A stretch of DNA of 64,000 nt from Candidatus Bathyarchaeota archaeon A05DMB-4 (GTDB lineage Archaea > Thermoproteota > Bathyarchaeia > Bathyarchaeales > SOJC01): positions 120,159 through 184,158 of the forward strand of contig JABFQO010000001.1 in NCBI GenBank assembly GCA_019685575.1. The letters run 5' to 3'. Position numbers and translations under genes: made by a program. This document shows positions 33,427 through 42,228 of the stretch, in pieces. The notes under the pieces are model-generated. The model was given only the letters and a program-made list of their open reading frames with translations, ran no database searches and was not told where the DNA came from. Within the stretch, counting starts at the first letter, position 1. Each line of letters opens with the position of its first letter.

Positions 33427-34260
33427 GTGAAAGAAAGAAGGATTAAGAAAACTGTGAGAGAAAGCTACGCTAAAATCGCCAAGGGAGAACGTTCTTGTTG
33501 CGGACCATCAGTTTCGAGTTGTGGCTGCGCCACAATAAATGAAACAATAAGCAAACAAATAGGCTATAGTGATACTGACTTGAGATCGGTTCCAGAGGGC
33601 GCTAACCTTGGACTCGGTTGTGGTAACCCTGTTGCTTTGGCGTCTTTGAAGGAAGGCGAAACTGTATTGGATTTGGGTTCTGGTGCGGGGTTTGACTGTT
33701 TCTTGGCTGCAAATAAAGTCGGCGCGAAAGGGAAAGTCATCGGCGTGGATATGACGGCTGAGATGATTGACAAGGCACGAGAAAATGCTCGAAAAGGCGA
33801 ATATGAGAACGTGGAGTTTCGGTTGGGCGAGATCGAGAACCTTCCAGTCGCAGACAGCACGGTTGACGTGGTGATTTCAAACTGCGTCATCAACCTATCC
33901 ACAAACAAACCGCAAGTTTTCAGAGAAGCATTTAGAGTGCTGAAGCCCAACGGAAGACTAATGATTTCGGACATCATCTTGCTCAAAGAACTCCCCGACG
34001 CCGTAAAGAAAAATGTCGAAGCATATGTGGATTGCCTTTCAGGCGCCATAAAAAAAGACGAGTATCTACGGATAATAAGAGCAGCGGGCTTCAGAAAAAT
34101 AAAGATACATGAAGAAACACGCTTTCCGATAGAACTTATGGCTAACGACTCAACAGCAAAAGCCATCATTCAAAACCTTAAAATCCCAGAAGACAAAATC
34201 AAGGAAACCGCAGAAACCGCTGTAAGTATCAAAATTTCTGCAATAAAACCCAAAAAATGA
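33427..34260 (+). CDS. arsM: Arsenite methyltransferase-like SAM enzyme
   Basis: About 277 residues. SAM-binding motif DLGSGAGFDCFLAA; the three cysteines that bind As(III) in ArsM are found in equivalent contexts: LGLGCGNP, VISNCVINLS and VDCLSGAI. A Cys-rich N-terminus (SCCGPSVSSCGC) is also typical. The enzyme would methylate arsenite to less bound or volatile forms. GTG 33427 has GGAGG seven bases upstream and is preferred over TTG 33421. Nested inverted repeats at its promoter suggest arsenic- or metal-dependent control, but no ArsR-type gene lies next to it. Confidence 0.88.
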   Translation: MKERRIKKTVRESYAKIAKGERSCCGPSVSSCGCATINETISKQIGYSDTDLRSVPEGANLGLGCGNPVALASLKEGETVLDLGSGAGFDCFLAANKVGAKGKVIGVDMTAEMIDKARENARKGEYENVEFRLGEIENLPVADSTVDVVISNCVINLSTNKPQVFREAFRVLKPNGRLMISDIILLKELPDAVKKNVEAYVDCLSGAIKKDEYLRIIRAAGFRKIKIHEETRFPIELMANDSTAKAIIQNLKIPEDKIKETAETAVSIKISAIKPKK

Positions 34261-34321
34261 CCAAACACAGAGCAACTCTCTCCTAACCCTGCATGTCCCC
34301 TAACAAACCATCCCCGTACAA

Positions 34322-34395
34322 TGCGGCCGCCGGGATTTGAACCCGGGTTCTCGGCTTGGGAAGCCGGTGTCCTGACCAAGCTAGACTACGGCCGC
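34322..34395 (-). tRNA. tRNA-Gly (anticodon CCC)
   Basis: On the minus strand a 7-bp acceptor stem GCGGCCG/CGGCCGC, D arm GTCT/GGAC, T arm CCGGG-TTCAAAT-CCCGG and anticodon loop TTCCCAA can be folded, with discriminator A at 34322. No intron and no encoded CCA. The anticodon stem has four pairs plus one C-A mismatch at 27-43. A TATA-like CACAAATAAACC lies about 25-37 bp upstream (34420-34432). Confidence 0.95.
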
Positions 34396-34701
34396 GTTTC
34401 TGTGTGTGTTTGTAGCTTTCGGTTTATTTGTGTTTTTGGCGATCAAGACGCCTCTCGGCGCATGCAGAAAATATGCCTTAGGCAGAAGAAACGCGCACAC
34501 ACGAAAAAATCTTCTACAAAGGATATTTGGACTCCAATTGAATCACGTGCAGAAAAATGCCTAGCCCAGCGCCAAGCGGCGCCGCCCACTCGTAGAAAAA
34601 CCGCAAAAACCACATTCTTCCTACAAAAGCCAGTTTTTCGCATAAGTTTTTAAGACTCGAAGATGTCTAAACTATTTTCTCAATGGAGGAAAAAATGAAA
34701 C
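34396..34701. other. Non-coding stretch between tRNA-Gly and fumarase
   Basis: Contains the tRNA promoter (34420-34432), a small hairpin GCGCC-AAGC-GGCGC (34569-34582) and a TATA-like TTTTTAAG (34647-34654) for the fumarase operon. No convincing protein gene is seen. Confidence 0.5.
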
Positions 34702-35586
34702 TTGAACTCCATCGAAAAAACCGTCGAAGACACCGCGATTAATCTTCTGCGGTTAGCGGTTATCCAACTTCCCGAAGACGTTAAAAAAGCGTTACAACAC
34801 GCGTATGAAACCGAAACAAGCGAAGCGGGGAAAACCCAACTCAAAGCCATACTCGACAACATTAAACTTGCCGAACAAACTGGCACCCCGGTTTGTCAAG
34901 ACACGGGCACGATAATCTACTACGTAAAAGCCGGCGCACAAACTCCCAATCTTGACAAGATTGAAAACGCCCTTACAAACGCCACTCGAAAAGCCACACA
35001 ACAAATCCCGCTCCGCCCAAACGCCGTCGACCCAATAGTGGGAAAAAACACCGGCGACAACACGGGACCGCATATACCATACGTACACTGGGAAATAACA
35101 CCCGGCAACGAACTCGAAATCACGGTGCTAACAAAAGGCGGAGGCTCTGAAAACGTCTGCACCGTCGGAATGCTCGTGCCAGGCGAAGGCATGAACGGCC
35201 TCAAAAAATTCGTCATCGACACTGTCGTCAAAGCAGGCAGCCAACCCTGCCCACCGAACATACTCGGCGTGGCCATGGGCGGGGGCGCCGATATAGCCAT
35301 GAAACTTGCGAAAAAGGCGCTCTTAAGACCCTTAGGCCAGCCTAACCCGAACCCGGAGCTGGCAAAACTGGAAAAAGAGCTTCTCGAAGCCGTCAACCAA
35401 CTCGGCATAGGGCCGATGGGTTTAGGCGGTAAATGGACGATTTTGGGCGTGCATGTTGACTATGCTGCGAGGCATCCGGCGTCTTTTCCCGCCGCTGTGG
35501 CGTTTAATTGCTGGGCAGCGCGACGTGCCACGGCGAGGATTCGTGCAGATGGAAGCGTTGAATATTTGACTCATAAGGTGAGGTGA
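34702..35586 (+). CDS. fumA: Class I fumarase/tartrate dehydratase-type hydratase, alpha subunit
   Basis: 294 residues. The three cysteines that ligate the [4Fe-4S] cluster appear in GTPVCQDTGT, GSENVCTVGM and GSQPCPPNILG; GPHIPYVHWE is also conserved. With the beta subunit it interconverts fumarate and malate; L-tartrate dehydratase cannot be excluded by sequence alone, but the fumarate reductase genes that follow favour fumarase. Start is TTG 34702, 12 nt after GGAGG; the nearer ATG at 34695 is in another frame and soon meets a stop. First gene of a four-gene operon. Confidence 0.9.
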   Translation: MNSIEKTVEDTAINLLRLAVIQLPEDVKKALQHAYETETSEAGKTQLKAILDNIKLAEQTGTPVCQDTGTIIYYVKAGAQTPNLDKIENALTNATRKATQQIPLRPNAVDPIVGKNTGDNTGPHIPYVHWEITPGNELEITVLTKGGGSENVCTVGMLVPGEGMNGLKKFVIDTVVKAGSQPCPPNILGVAMGGGADIAMKLAKKALLRPLGQPNPNPELAKLEKELLEAVNQLGIGPMGLGGKWTILGVHVDYAARHPASFPAAVAFNCWAARRATARIRADGSVEYLTHKVR

Positions 35587-35591
35587 GAATA

Positions 35592-36197
35592 ATGGCGACG
35601 TACAAGTTTAAAACTCCCATCAGCGAGGAAGACATTCGCAAACTAAAAACCAACGACGTACTCTACATAACGGGCACAATAGTTACCGCGCGAGACCAAG
35701 CACACCGCCGAGCGTTAGAATGGGCGAAGGACGGAAAAAAGCTCCCCATTGACCTAAAAGGCCTAGCGGTTTTCCATTGCGGCCCGATAGTGAAGAAGGA
35801 AGGCGACAAATGGGTAGCCGTCGCCGCTGGACCTACAACTAGCACCCGCATGGACATTTTCGAGGACGAATTCATCAAAAACTTCGGCGTCCGCGTCGTA
35901 ATCGGAAAAGGCGGCATGGGCAAACGAACCACCGAAGCCATGAAAAAATACGGCGCAGTCTACGGTGCATTCACGGGCGGAGCAGCCGCACTCGCAGCCA
36001 AGGCAATTAAGAATGTCCGCGCTGTTGAGTGGTATGATTTAGGTATGCCAGAAGCCTTGTGGATTTTTGAAGTCGAGGAATTCGGCCCGCTTTCCGTGGC
36101 AATCGACTCGCATGGAAACAACATTTTTGACCAAGTAGCCAAAACTGCAGAAGAAAACCGTGCAAAAATTTACGCGAAATTAGGCATAGGAAAGTGA
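35592..36197 (+). CDS. fumB: Class I fumarase-type hydratase, beta subunit
   Basis: 201 residues from ATG 35592 (GAGGTGAG upstream). Typical blocks are YKFKTPISEEDIRKLK, VLYITGTIVTARDQAHRRAL, GLAVFHCGPIVKK, AAGPTTSTRMDIFEDEFI and VIGKGGMGKRT, forming the swivelling C-terminal domain of iron-dependent hydratases. The split alpha/beta arrangement is the usual archaeal form. Lies 5 nt after the alpha gene and 7 nt before the flavoprotein gene. Confidence 0.92.
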   Translation: MATYKFKTPISEEDIRKLKTNDVLYITGTIVTARDQAHRRALEWAKDGKKLPIDLKGLAVFHCGPIVKKEGDKWVAVAAGPTTSTRMDIFEDEFIKNFGVRVVIGKGGMGKRTTEAMKKYGAVYGAFTGGAAALAAKAIKNVRAVEWYDLGMPEALWIFEVEEFGPLSVAIDSHGNNIFDQVAKTAEENRAKIYAKLGIGK

Positions 36198-36204
36198 GAA
36201 AGAA

Positions 36205-37902
36205 TTGACGTACGAAACGATCGACACCGACGTACTCGTCATCGGCGCAGGCGGAGCAGGCGCAAGAGCCGCCATAGAAGCCGCCAACCACAACGTGATG
36301 GTCACGCTTTTGAGCAAAGAGCTCCTCGGCAAAGCGCACACATGCATGGCAGAAGGAGGCGTAAACGCAACGTTCGCCAACGTTGACCCGCCGGACAATT
36401 GGGAAGTGCACTTTAAGGACACAATTGAAGGCGGTGCTTGGATAAACAATCAAAAACTTGTCGAAATCCTCACCAGAGAAGCATGCGACCGCATCATGGA
36501 TTTAGAAGAATACGGAGCCATCTTTGACCGCACACCAGAAGGCAAAATTATGCAACGCCCATTCGGCAAACAAACATACCGGCGTACATGCTACGCGGCT
36601 GACCGTACTGGGCACGAGATGATGGTTACCTTAACTGAAGAGATACGTCGCCGAGATGTAGATGTCATGGAAGAAGTATTTGTCACTAACCTTCTAGCAA
36701 AAGACAACCAAGTCCAAGGCGCCGTAGGAATTAGCTTCAAAACAGGCAGCTTACTTGTCTTCAAAGCTAAAGCAACCATACTCGCCAGTGGTGGAGGCGG
36801 CAGAGTTTACAAGATTACAAGCAACGCCGCCCAAGACACGGGTGACGGCTACGCCGTGGCATATCACGCAGGCTGTCGCTTGTTAGATATGGAGATGGTG
36901 CAGTTCCATCCTACAGGCATGGTCTTTCCCGAATCGCACAGAGGATGCCTCGTAACAGAAGGCGTAAGAGGCGAGGGCGGATTGCTCAAAAACATCAAGG
37001 GAGAAAGATTCATGCAACGTTACGATGCGAAACGTATGGAACTTGCCGGCAGAGACGTCGTTGCAAGAGCCAACGCAACAGAAATCCTCGAAGGAAGAGG
37101 CACGGAACACGGCGGCGTATATCTGGACGTAACCCATTTGCCTCCTCACATAATTGAAGAAAGATTACCCACCATGCTCGAACAGTTTTTAGATGTAGGC
37201 GTGGACATCAGAAAAGAACCCATGGAAGTCGCTCCCACAGCGCACCATTTGATGGGCGGAGTCGAGATAAACGAAAACGCTGAAACGACGCTAAAAGGAA
37301 TGTACGCCGCGGGCGAAATCGCTGGAGGAGTTCACGGCGGCAACAGACTCGGCGGAAACGCCCTTGCCGATACGCAAGTGTTCGGAAAAAGGGCAGGAGA
37401 AAACGCTGCGATGTTTGCAAAGAAGTCGAGCATGCCGATAATTGATCGAAGTCAAGTCGAAAAAGAAGCAAACAAGATCAGCACAATCCTCGAGAGAAAG
37501 GAAGGAATAAGACCCCATGAGATTAAGAATCGCCTACAAACCCTCATGTGGGACAAGGTTGGCATTTTCCGGACGGGCCAAGAACTGCAAGAAGCAGTCC
37601 AAGCTATTGAAGAAATGAAAGCAAAAGACCTACCGCGCCTCTTCGTCATGGACAAACACACAAGATACAACAAAGAACTAATCGAGACATTCGAGATAGA
37701 AAACATGCTAACAATCGCCGAAATGATTGCTAAAGCCGCACTGATGCGAGAGGAAAGCCGCGGCGCACACTTCAGAAAAGATTTTCCAAAAACTGACAAC
37801 AAAAATTGGTTCGCAAACATTTACATCCAGAAAAAAATGGGGCAGATGACATTGACCAAGCTTCCAGTCGTCGTTACAACGCTTAAACCGGAGGGCGCAT
37901 AA
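36205..37902 (+). CDS. tfrA: Fumarate reductase/succinate dehydrogenase-type flavoprotein (TfrA-like)
   Basis: 565 residues. FAD-binding N-terminus (DTDVLVIGAGGAGARAAIEA), FHPTG active-site block (MEMVQFHPTGMV), TEGVRGEGG, the catalytic Arg region (AGRDVVARA), TAHHLMGGVEIN and AGEIAGGVHGGNRLGGNAL are all present. It interconverts fumarate and succinate. No membrane-anchor genes follow; the partner is a fused Fe-S/CCG protein, as in the thiol:fumarate reductase of methanogens, so fumarate reduction with a thiol or other soluble donor is likely. TTG start 36205; tfrB begins 1 nt after its stop. Confidence 0.9.
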   Translation: MTYETIDTDVLVIGAGGAGARAAIEAANHNVMVTLLSKELLGKAHTCMAEGGVNATFANVDPPDNWEVHFKDTIEGGAWINNQKLVEILTREACDRIMDLEEYGAIFDRTPEGKIMQRPFGKQTYRRTCYAADRTGHEMMVTLTEEIRRRDVDVMEEVFVTNLLAKDNQVQGAVGISFKTGSLLVFKAKATILASGGGGRVYKITSNAAQDTGDGYAVAYHAGCRLLDMEMVQFHPTGMVFPESHRGCLVTEGVRGEGGLLKNIKGERFMQRYDAKRMELAGRDVVARANATEILEGRGTEHGGVYLDVTHLPPHIIEERLPTMLEQFLDVGVDIRKEPMEVAPTAHHLMGGVEINENAETTLKGMYAAGEIAGGVHGGNRLGGNALADTQVFGKRAGENAAMFAKKSSMPIIDRSQVEKEANKISTILERKEGIRPHEIKNRLQTLMWDKVGIFRTGQELQEAVQAIEEMKAKDLPRLFVMDKHTRYNKELIETFEIENMLTIAEMIAKAALMREESRGAHFRKDFPKTDNKNWFANIYIQKKMGQMTLTKLPVVVTTLKPEGA

Positions 37903-37903
37903 A

Positions 37904-39463
37904 ATGCCAGAAGACGCTGTTCAAGTGAAAGTTTTCAGGTACAACCCAGACACTGATAAAGAACCACACTACGAAACTTACAAAGTCCCATACACGCAAG
38001 GCATGGTCGTGCTCGACGTCTTAAACTACATTTCAGAACATTACGACGGCTCACTCGCCTACCGTTGGGCATGCAGAGCCGGGCAATGTGGCTCATGTGC
38101 AATGATAATTAACGGCAAACCGAGAGCCGCATGCCGAACTTTGGTGGAGAAAGGTAAGCCTCTCACTATTACTCCGCTCGTACAATTCCCAGTAGTGAAA
38201 GACCTTGTTGTCGATTACGAACGGGGCACACGAAGACTTGTGAAAATAAAGCCCTACGTGCAACGTTTAAAGTCACCTTCAAGACCAGAAATCATCTCCA
38301 AAGAAGACATCGTTGACGTGAAGGAAATCAGAGGCTGTATCGAATGTTGGGCGTGCGTTTCAGCTTGCCCCGTAGTCGGCGAAGCATGGCAAGAATTTGC
38401 CGGTCCGCTGATTCACCGCCAACTTGCAAGGTTGAAACTAGACAAACGAGACACAGAAGAACGCGTGAAAACCGCTTTTATCGAAGGCTTATACGACTGC
38501 ACCACATGCAAAACATGCGTCGAAGTCTGCCCAAAGAAAATCGACATCCCTGGCAAGGCCATAGAAAAAATGCGGGCAATCGCTGTGAAAGAGGGGCTTG
38601 GACCGCTTGAGGGACAAAAACCCTTCATCGAAGCCATCGAGAGAACTGGTCGTTCAGTAGAGAGACAAAGCACACCTTTACTCGAGCAGGTGCCCGACGT
38701 TATCGACGTGGATGACCCGATTGACGAGGTTGCCTTCTTTACTGGTTGTTTGGTGGATTATAGGCTACAGTCAACAGGTTTCAACGCCCTTGAAGTGCTA
38801 AAACGTAACCGTATCAAAGTTCATATTCCCAAGGCTCAAAGCTCATGTGCATCTCCCGCCTTCCGTAGCGGCGTGGTAGACTTGGCGCATCAACAAGTGA
38901 AAAAGAACGTCGATGCTCTGGAAAAACTTGGCATAACAAAGGTTATCAGCTTGTGTGCAGGATGCGCCATGACGATGAAAAACGACTTTCCCGCCGTGAC
39001 AAAGAAAATCTACAACCGAGAACCAAACTACAAAGTCTACGACTTTACCGAATACCTAGTTCGCGAAGTAGGAATAGACAAACTCAACATCAAAGACCTC
39101 GGCGAAATCAAAATGAAAGTAACATACCACGATCCATGCCACCTAAACCGTGGACAAGGAATCCACGACGAACCTCGCCAATTAATCAAACTAATCCCGG
39201 GCATCACTTTCATCGAGATGGAAGAAGCTGACAGATGCTGCGGTTCAGGCGGTGGCGTACGCACTGGACGAAGACCATTAAGCATGGCGCTTGCAAGGAG
39301 AAAAGCCGAGTTTATCATCAAATCAGGCGCCGACGCAGTTATCACCGAATGCCCATTCTGCCTCATCCAAATACGAGACATACTCAACCAATTGGGCTAT
39401 CAACACATCCAAGTCTACAACGTACCCGACCTAATGGCTATGGCGTACAACAAAACCAAGTAA
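37904..39463 (+). CDS. tfrB: Fumarate reductase Fe-S subunit fused to HdrD/GlpC-like CCG domains (TfrB-like)
   Basis: 519 residues. An N-terminal [2Fe-2S] ferredoxin (CRAGQCGSC) is followed by two [4Fe-4S] motifs (CIECWACVSACP, CTTCKTCVEVCP) and, from about residue 270, two CCG-type repeats. The second is intact (YHDPCHLNRGQGI, DRCCGSGGGVR, ECPFC). The first is degenerate: FFTGC and CAGC are there but the central CC is SSCASP. TfrB of methanogens uses such a domain to oxidise CoM-SH plus CoB-SH; here the thiol donor is unknown. It has the stand-alone soluble arrangement with tfrA and the fumarase genes upstream. Confidence 0.9.
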   Translation: MPEDAVQVKVFRYNPDTDKEPHYETYKVPYTQGMVVLDVLNYISEHYDGSLAYRWACRAGQCGSCAMIINGKPRAACRTLVEKGKPLTITPLVQFPVVKDLVVDYERGTRRLVKIKPYVQRLKSPSRPEIISKEDIVDVKEIRGCIECWACVSACPVVGEAWQEFAGPLIHRQLARLKLDKRDTEERVKTAFIEGLYDCTTCKTCVEVCPKKIDIPGKAIEKMRAIAVKEGLGPLEGQKPFIEAIERTGRSVERQSTPLLEQVPDVIDVDDPIDEVAFFTGCLVDYRLQSTGFNALEVLKRNRIKVHIPKAQSSCASPAFRSGVVDLAHQQVKKNVDALEKLGITKVISLCAGCAMTMKNDFPAVTKKIYNREPNYKVYDFTEYLVREVGIDKLNIKDLGEIKMKVTYHDPCHLNRGQGIHDEPRQLIKLIPGITFIEMEEADRCCGSGGGVRTGRRPLSMALARRKAEFIIKSGADAVITECPFCLIQIRDILNQLGYQHIQVYNVPDLMAMAYNKTK

Positions 39464-39542
39464 CCCTCCCTTTCGTCCTCCGCCTTTCTAGTTTTTGATG
39501 ATCCTGAACGTGTTCGCTCGGAGTCAGACTACGACTATAATT

Positions 39543-39562
39543 TCGTAAGACGCAATATTTAA
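39543..39562 (+). promoter_or_regulatory. Promoter of pilus locus B with TCGTAAGAC box
   Basis: TCGTAAGAC (39543-39551), two bases, then TATA-like AATATTTAA (39554-39562), about 40 nt upstream of the ATG at 39601. The same arrangement precedes the MoxR-VWA operon at 11260-11279. Confidence 0.6.
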
Positions 39563-39600
39563 TACTGAGTCTTGTTACCTTATTGTATAGGAGAGCAACA

Positions 39601-39777
39601 ATGCTACGAATCGGCAGGTTCGTGAAGAAAGCGTTTTCCCGCTTGAAATTTACTGGGCAAAAATGTCTATGCGTCTTTGAAAGGTGGCAGTTGAGGATTG
39701 TTGATAATGATTTTGGGGTTCTATTTCAAATTCATAATTTGTTTAAGCGTCAAACGGTGGGGTATAGATTAGATTGA
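39601..39777 (+). CDS. Small basic protein at head of pilus locus B
   Basis: 58 residues from ATG 39601, which has AGGAG seven bases upstream and a good TATA box about 40 bp away. The sequence is basic (MLRIGRFVKKAFSRLKF at the start) with two cysteines (CLC) and no known motif. It ends 20 nt before the surface protein gene. It may be a leader peptide, a small regulator or an assembly factor. No family recognised; the ribosome site and promoter are the main support. Confidence 0.45.
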   Translation: MLRIGRFVKKAFSRLKFTGQKCLCVFERWQLRIVDNDFGVLFQIHNLFKRQTVGYRLD

Positions 39778-39797
39778 TGTTACTGGGGCGTGAGTTT

Positions 39798-42221
39798 ATG
39801 AGAAAACAGGTAAGGGTGTTTCCTTTCTTGATAGTATTGTTTGTGGGCATGTTTGCCTATGCAACCAGCGGATTACCCTTCACTGTAACCGCAACTTATG
39901 TGGAGGGCAACATTACTCAAGACACTGTTTGGACTTTAACAGACAGCCCGTTCGTGTTGTCTAAAGACGTCACAGTGTACCCAAATGCATCATTAACCAT
40001 CGAACCCGGAGTCGAGGTAAGATTCGGCGGGTATTTCCTGTTAAATGTGTTGGGGAGGCTCACTGCAAATGGAACAAAAGATAGAGTCATCACGTTCACA
40101 TCGAATAAAGAGTCACCAATGCCTGGAGATTGGAAAACAATCCAATTCAGCGGAGCAGCTTCTTCACTTTTGGCGTACTGTTCAATCAAATACGCGGAAA
40201 ATGGAACAACCGTAAGAAATAGCAACGTAGAAATAAAGAACAGCCAGATAAGCAACAATCTTCAAAACGGCATAACCATCGAAAACAGCAATGTAAAGAT
40301 AGAGGGCAGCATAGTAAGCAATAACACTCAAAACGGAATTTTCATAACAAACGGCATCGTTGACATTCAAAACAACACCGTAAGCGACAACATGGTAAGC
40401 GGGATTCTCATAGCGGGAGGCCAAGTTCAAGTTAACGATAACACTCTAGAATCAAATGCAGTAGGCTTAGCTTTAACTGGAAACCCAACTTCAGCAAACA
40501 TAATTCGCAACAACGTGCTCTCCAACACGGAAAGCGGAATACTGCTAGACGCCGAGGCTTACGGTAGCGTCAGCATTCTCTACAACGTTCTTTCAGCTAA
40601 CAATAGAGGATTCTACATATCAAACAGCGCAAGCACACTCATAACTAACAATTCTATAGCCTACAACACTCTAGGATTTCTTTACGTGGGCGAACAACAT
40701 CATGAAGCTCATTGGAACGACATCTACGGCAATGCATACGGCATGGACGTGTCATCCGGCGCCAGCGTTGCTGCGACGTACAATTACTGGGGAGATGCAA
40801 GTGGACCCTACCACGTTTCGTTAAACCCGACTGGGAAAGGCGACCAAGTAGGCGGCAACGGAACAAACTTGGATTTTATTTTCTTCTTGACCGCTCCGAC
40901 CGGATACATTAACCAGCGTCCTGTAGCAAGGCTTTTGACAGATAAGAAAACTGTTGCGCCTAATCAAACTGTCACGTTTATCGGTACCACTTCGAGCGAC
41001 GATAGGCAGGTTGACCGGTACTTTTTCGATTTCGGGGACGGAAAAAACAGCGGTTGGACAACGCTATCTATTGTTGGGCACAAATATTCCTCAACTGGAA
41101 CCTTCAATGTAACTCTCACAGTTAAAGATGATTTTGATGTCGTCAGCACGAACACCGCAACCATCGAGATCACCTGTCAAATGCTACCATCGTTAACAGT
41201 TTCTCTTACCCCAAGCAGCTTGAATGTAAATTCTGGAAGCCAGACTTCCATTACTATTCTTGTAACAAACGGTCCCTCGCCAGTTGAGAATGCAAATGTT
41301 ACTCTGTTCTCAATAGTGGGTGGAAGCCTTGCGCCCTCCTTTGGTTTAACTAACTCAACCGGCCACTTGACTGCAACCTTTATCGCGCCGAATGTAATGC
41401 AAACAGTCAACATAAGAATAACCGCCGCAGCTTCGAAGGCCGGTTTTGCTGATGGCTCTGACTACGAAAACTTGATGGTGCTGCCCCTACATATGCTTCA
41501 AGTCCAAGTTGCGGCAAATCCTGCTTCAATTTATTCGGAAATGACGTCTAACATCACCGTTCGAGTAACATACGAGTCAAATCCCGTTTCATATGCTACT
41601 GTGGTGCTTTCTTCGAATGGTGGTGGAACGTTCTCTCCTCAAAATCGAACCTCAGACGTCAACGGGTATTGCTCGTTTACCTTTACCGCCCCTCAAATAA
41701 CTGCTCCAACCAACATCACTATTATCGCTACAGCCACAAAAACAGGTTATGCAGTTAGTACAAATCAAACGACGATAACCGTGAGTCTTGGAACACTAAG
41801 CGTCCAGATTACCGCCGATCCAGCTGTCGTCGATTCCACGGCAACATCAACTGTGACTGTCCACGTGACGTATAATGCAAAACCAGTTGCGAACGCGGTT
41901 GTCACAATTTCCTCAACAGTAAATGAATCTTTCTCAGTTATCAGCGGAACTACAGACGCGAATGGTGATTGCACATTCGTTTTTACTGCCCCTCAAACAT
42001 CCTCACAATTTAACGTAGTCGTAACCGCCGTTGCAGCAAAGAGTGGCTACATAGAAAACCAAAGTCAAACAGAAATAACCGTTAACCCCGGCGCTCCTTC
42101 GCCTATACCGGGCTTGCCGTTGCCAATAATACTCGCAATAGTCGCTATAATCATAGTGGCCGTTGTCATACTGATTTTAATTAAACTAAAAATCATCGTC
42201 ATAACCTCAAAGGAGGCCTAA
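39798..42221 (+). CDS. Surface protein with beta-helix, PKD and repeated Ig-like domains
   Basis: About 807 residues from ATG 39798. A signal-peptide-like start (MRKQVRVFPFLIVLFVGMFA) is followed by a right-handed parallel beta-helix region (about 130-310) with NosD/pectate-lyase-like repeats (NGITIENSNVKIEGS, NGIFITNGIVDIQNN). A PKD domain follows (about 375-455, FFDFGDGKNSGWTT), then three invasin/Big-like Ig repeats (for example VTYESNPVSYATVVLSSNGG and VTYNAKPVANAVVTISST). One C-terminal membrane helix with a short basic tail anchors it. Many Asn sequons suggest glycosylation. Probably a cell-surface adhesin or S-layer-associated protein expressed with pilus locus B. Confidence 0.85.
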   Translation: MRKQVRVFPFLIVLFVGMFAYATSGLPFTVTATYVEGNITQDTVWTLTDSPFVLSKDVTVYPNASLTIEPGVEVRFGGYFLLNVLGRLTANGTKDRVITFTSNKESPMPGDWKTIQFSGAASSLLAYCSIKYAENGTTVRNSNVEIKNSQISNNLQNGITIENSNVKIEGSIVSNNTQNGIFITNGIVDIQNNTVSDNMVSGILIAGGQVQVNDNTLESNAVGLALTGNPTSANIIRNNVLSNTESGILLDAEAYGSVSILYNVLSANNRGFYISNSASTLITNNSIAYNTLGFLYVGEQHHEAHWNDIYGNAYGMDVSSGASVAATYNYWGDASGPYHVSLNPTGKGDQVGGNGTNLDFIFFLTAPTGYINQRPVARLLTDKKTVAPNQTVTFIGTTSSDDRQVDRYFFDFGDGKNSGWTTLSIVGHKYSSTGTFNVTLTVKDDFDVVSTNTATIEITCQMLPSLTVSLTPSSLNVNSGSQTSITILVTNGPSPVENANVTLFSIVGGSLAPSFGLTNSTGHLTATFIAPNVMQTVNIRITAAASKAGFADGSDYENLMVLPLHMLQVQVAANPASIYSEMTSNITVRVTYESNPVSYATVVLSSNGGGTFSPQNRTSDVNGYCSFTFTAPQITAPTNITIIATATKTGYAVSTNQTTITVSLGTLSVQITADPAVVDSTATSTVTVHVTYNAKPVANAVVTISSTVNESFSVISGTTDANGDCTFVFTAPQTSSQFNVVVTAVAAKSGYIENQSQTEITVNPGAPSPIPGLPLPIILAIVAIIIVAVVILILIKLKIIVITSKEA

Positions 42222-42228
42222 ATAATAA

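Noticed and set aside
34322..34395. tRNA-Gly as a pseudogene because of the 27-43 mismatch
   Set aside because: All other stems pair, the loops are standard and a promoter is present; one C-A mismatch at the top of the anticodon stem is tolerated.
34443..34653. Short frames between tRNA-Gly and fumarase on both strands
   Set aside because: No ribosome site or recognisable protein pattern; the region holds promoters and a small hairpin.
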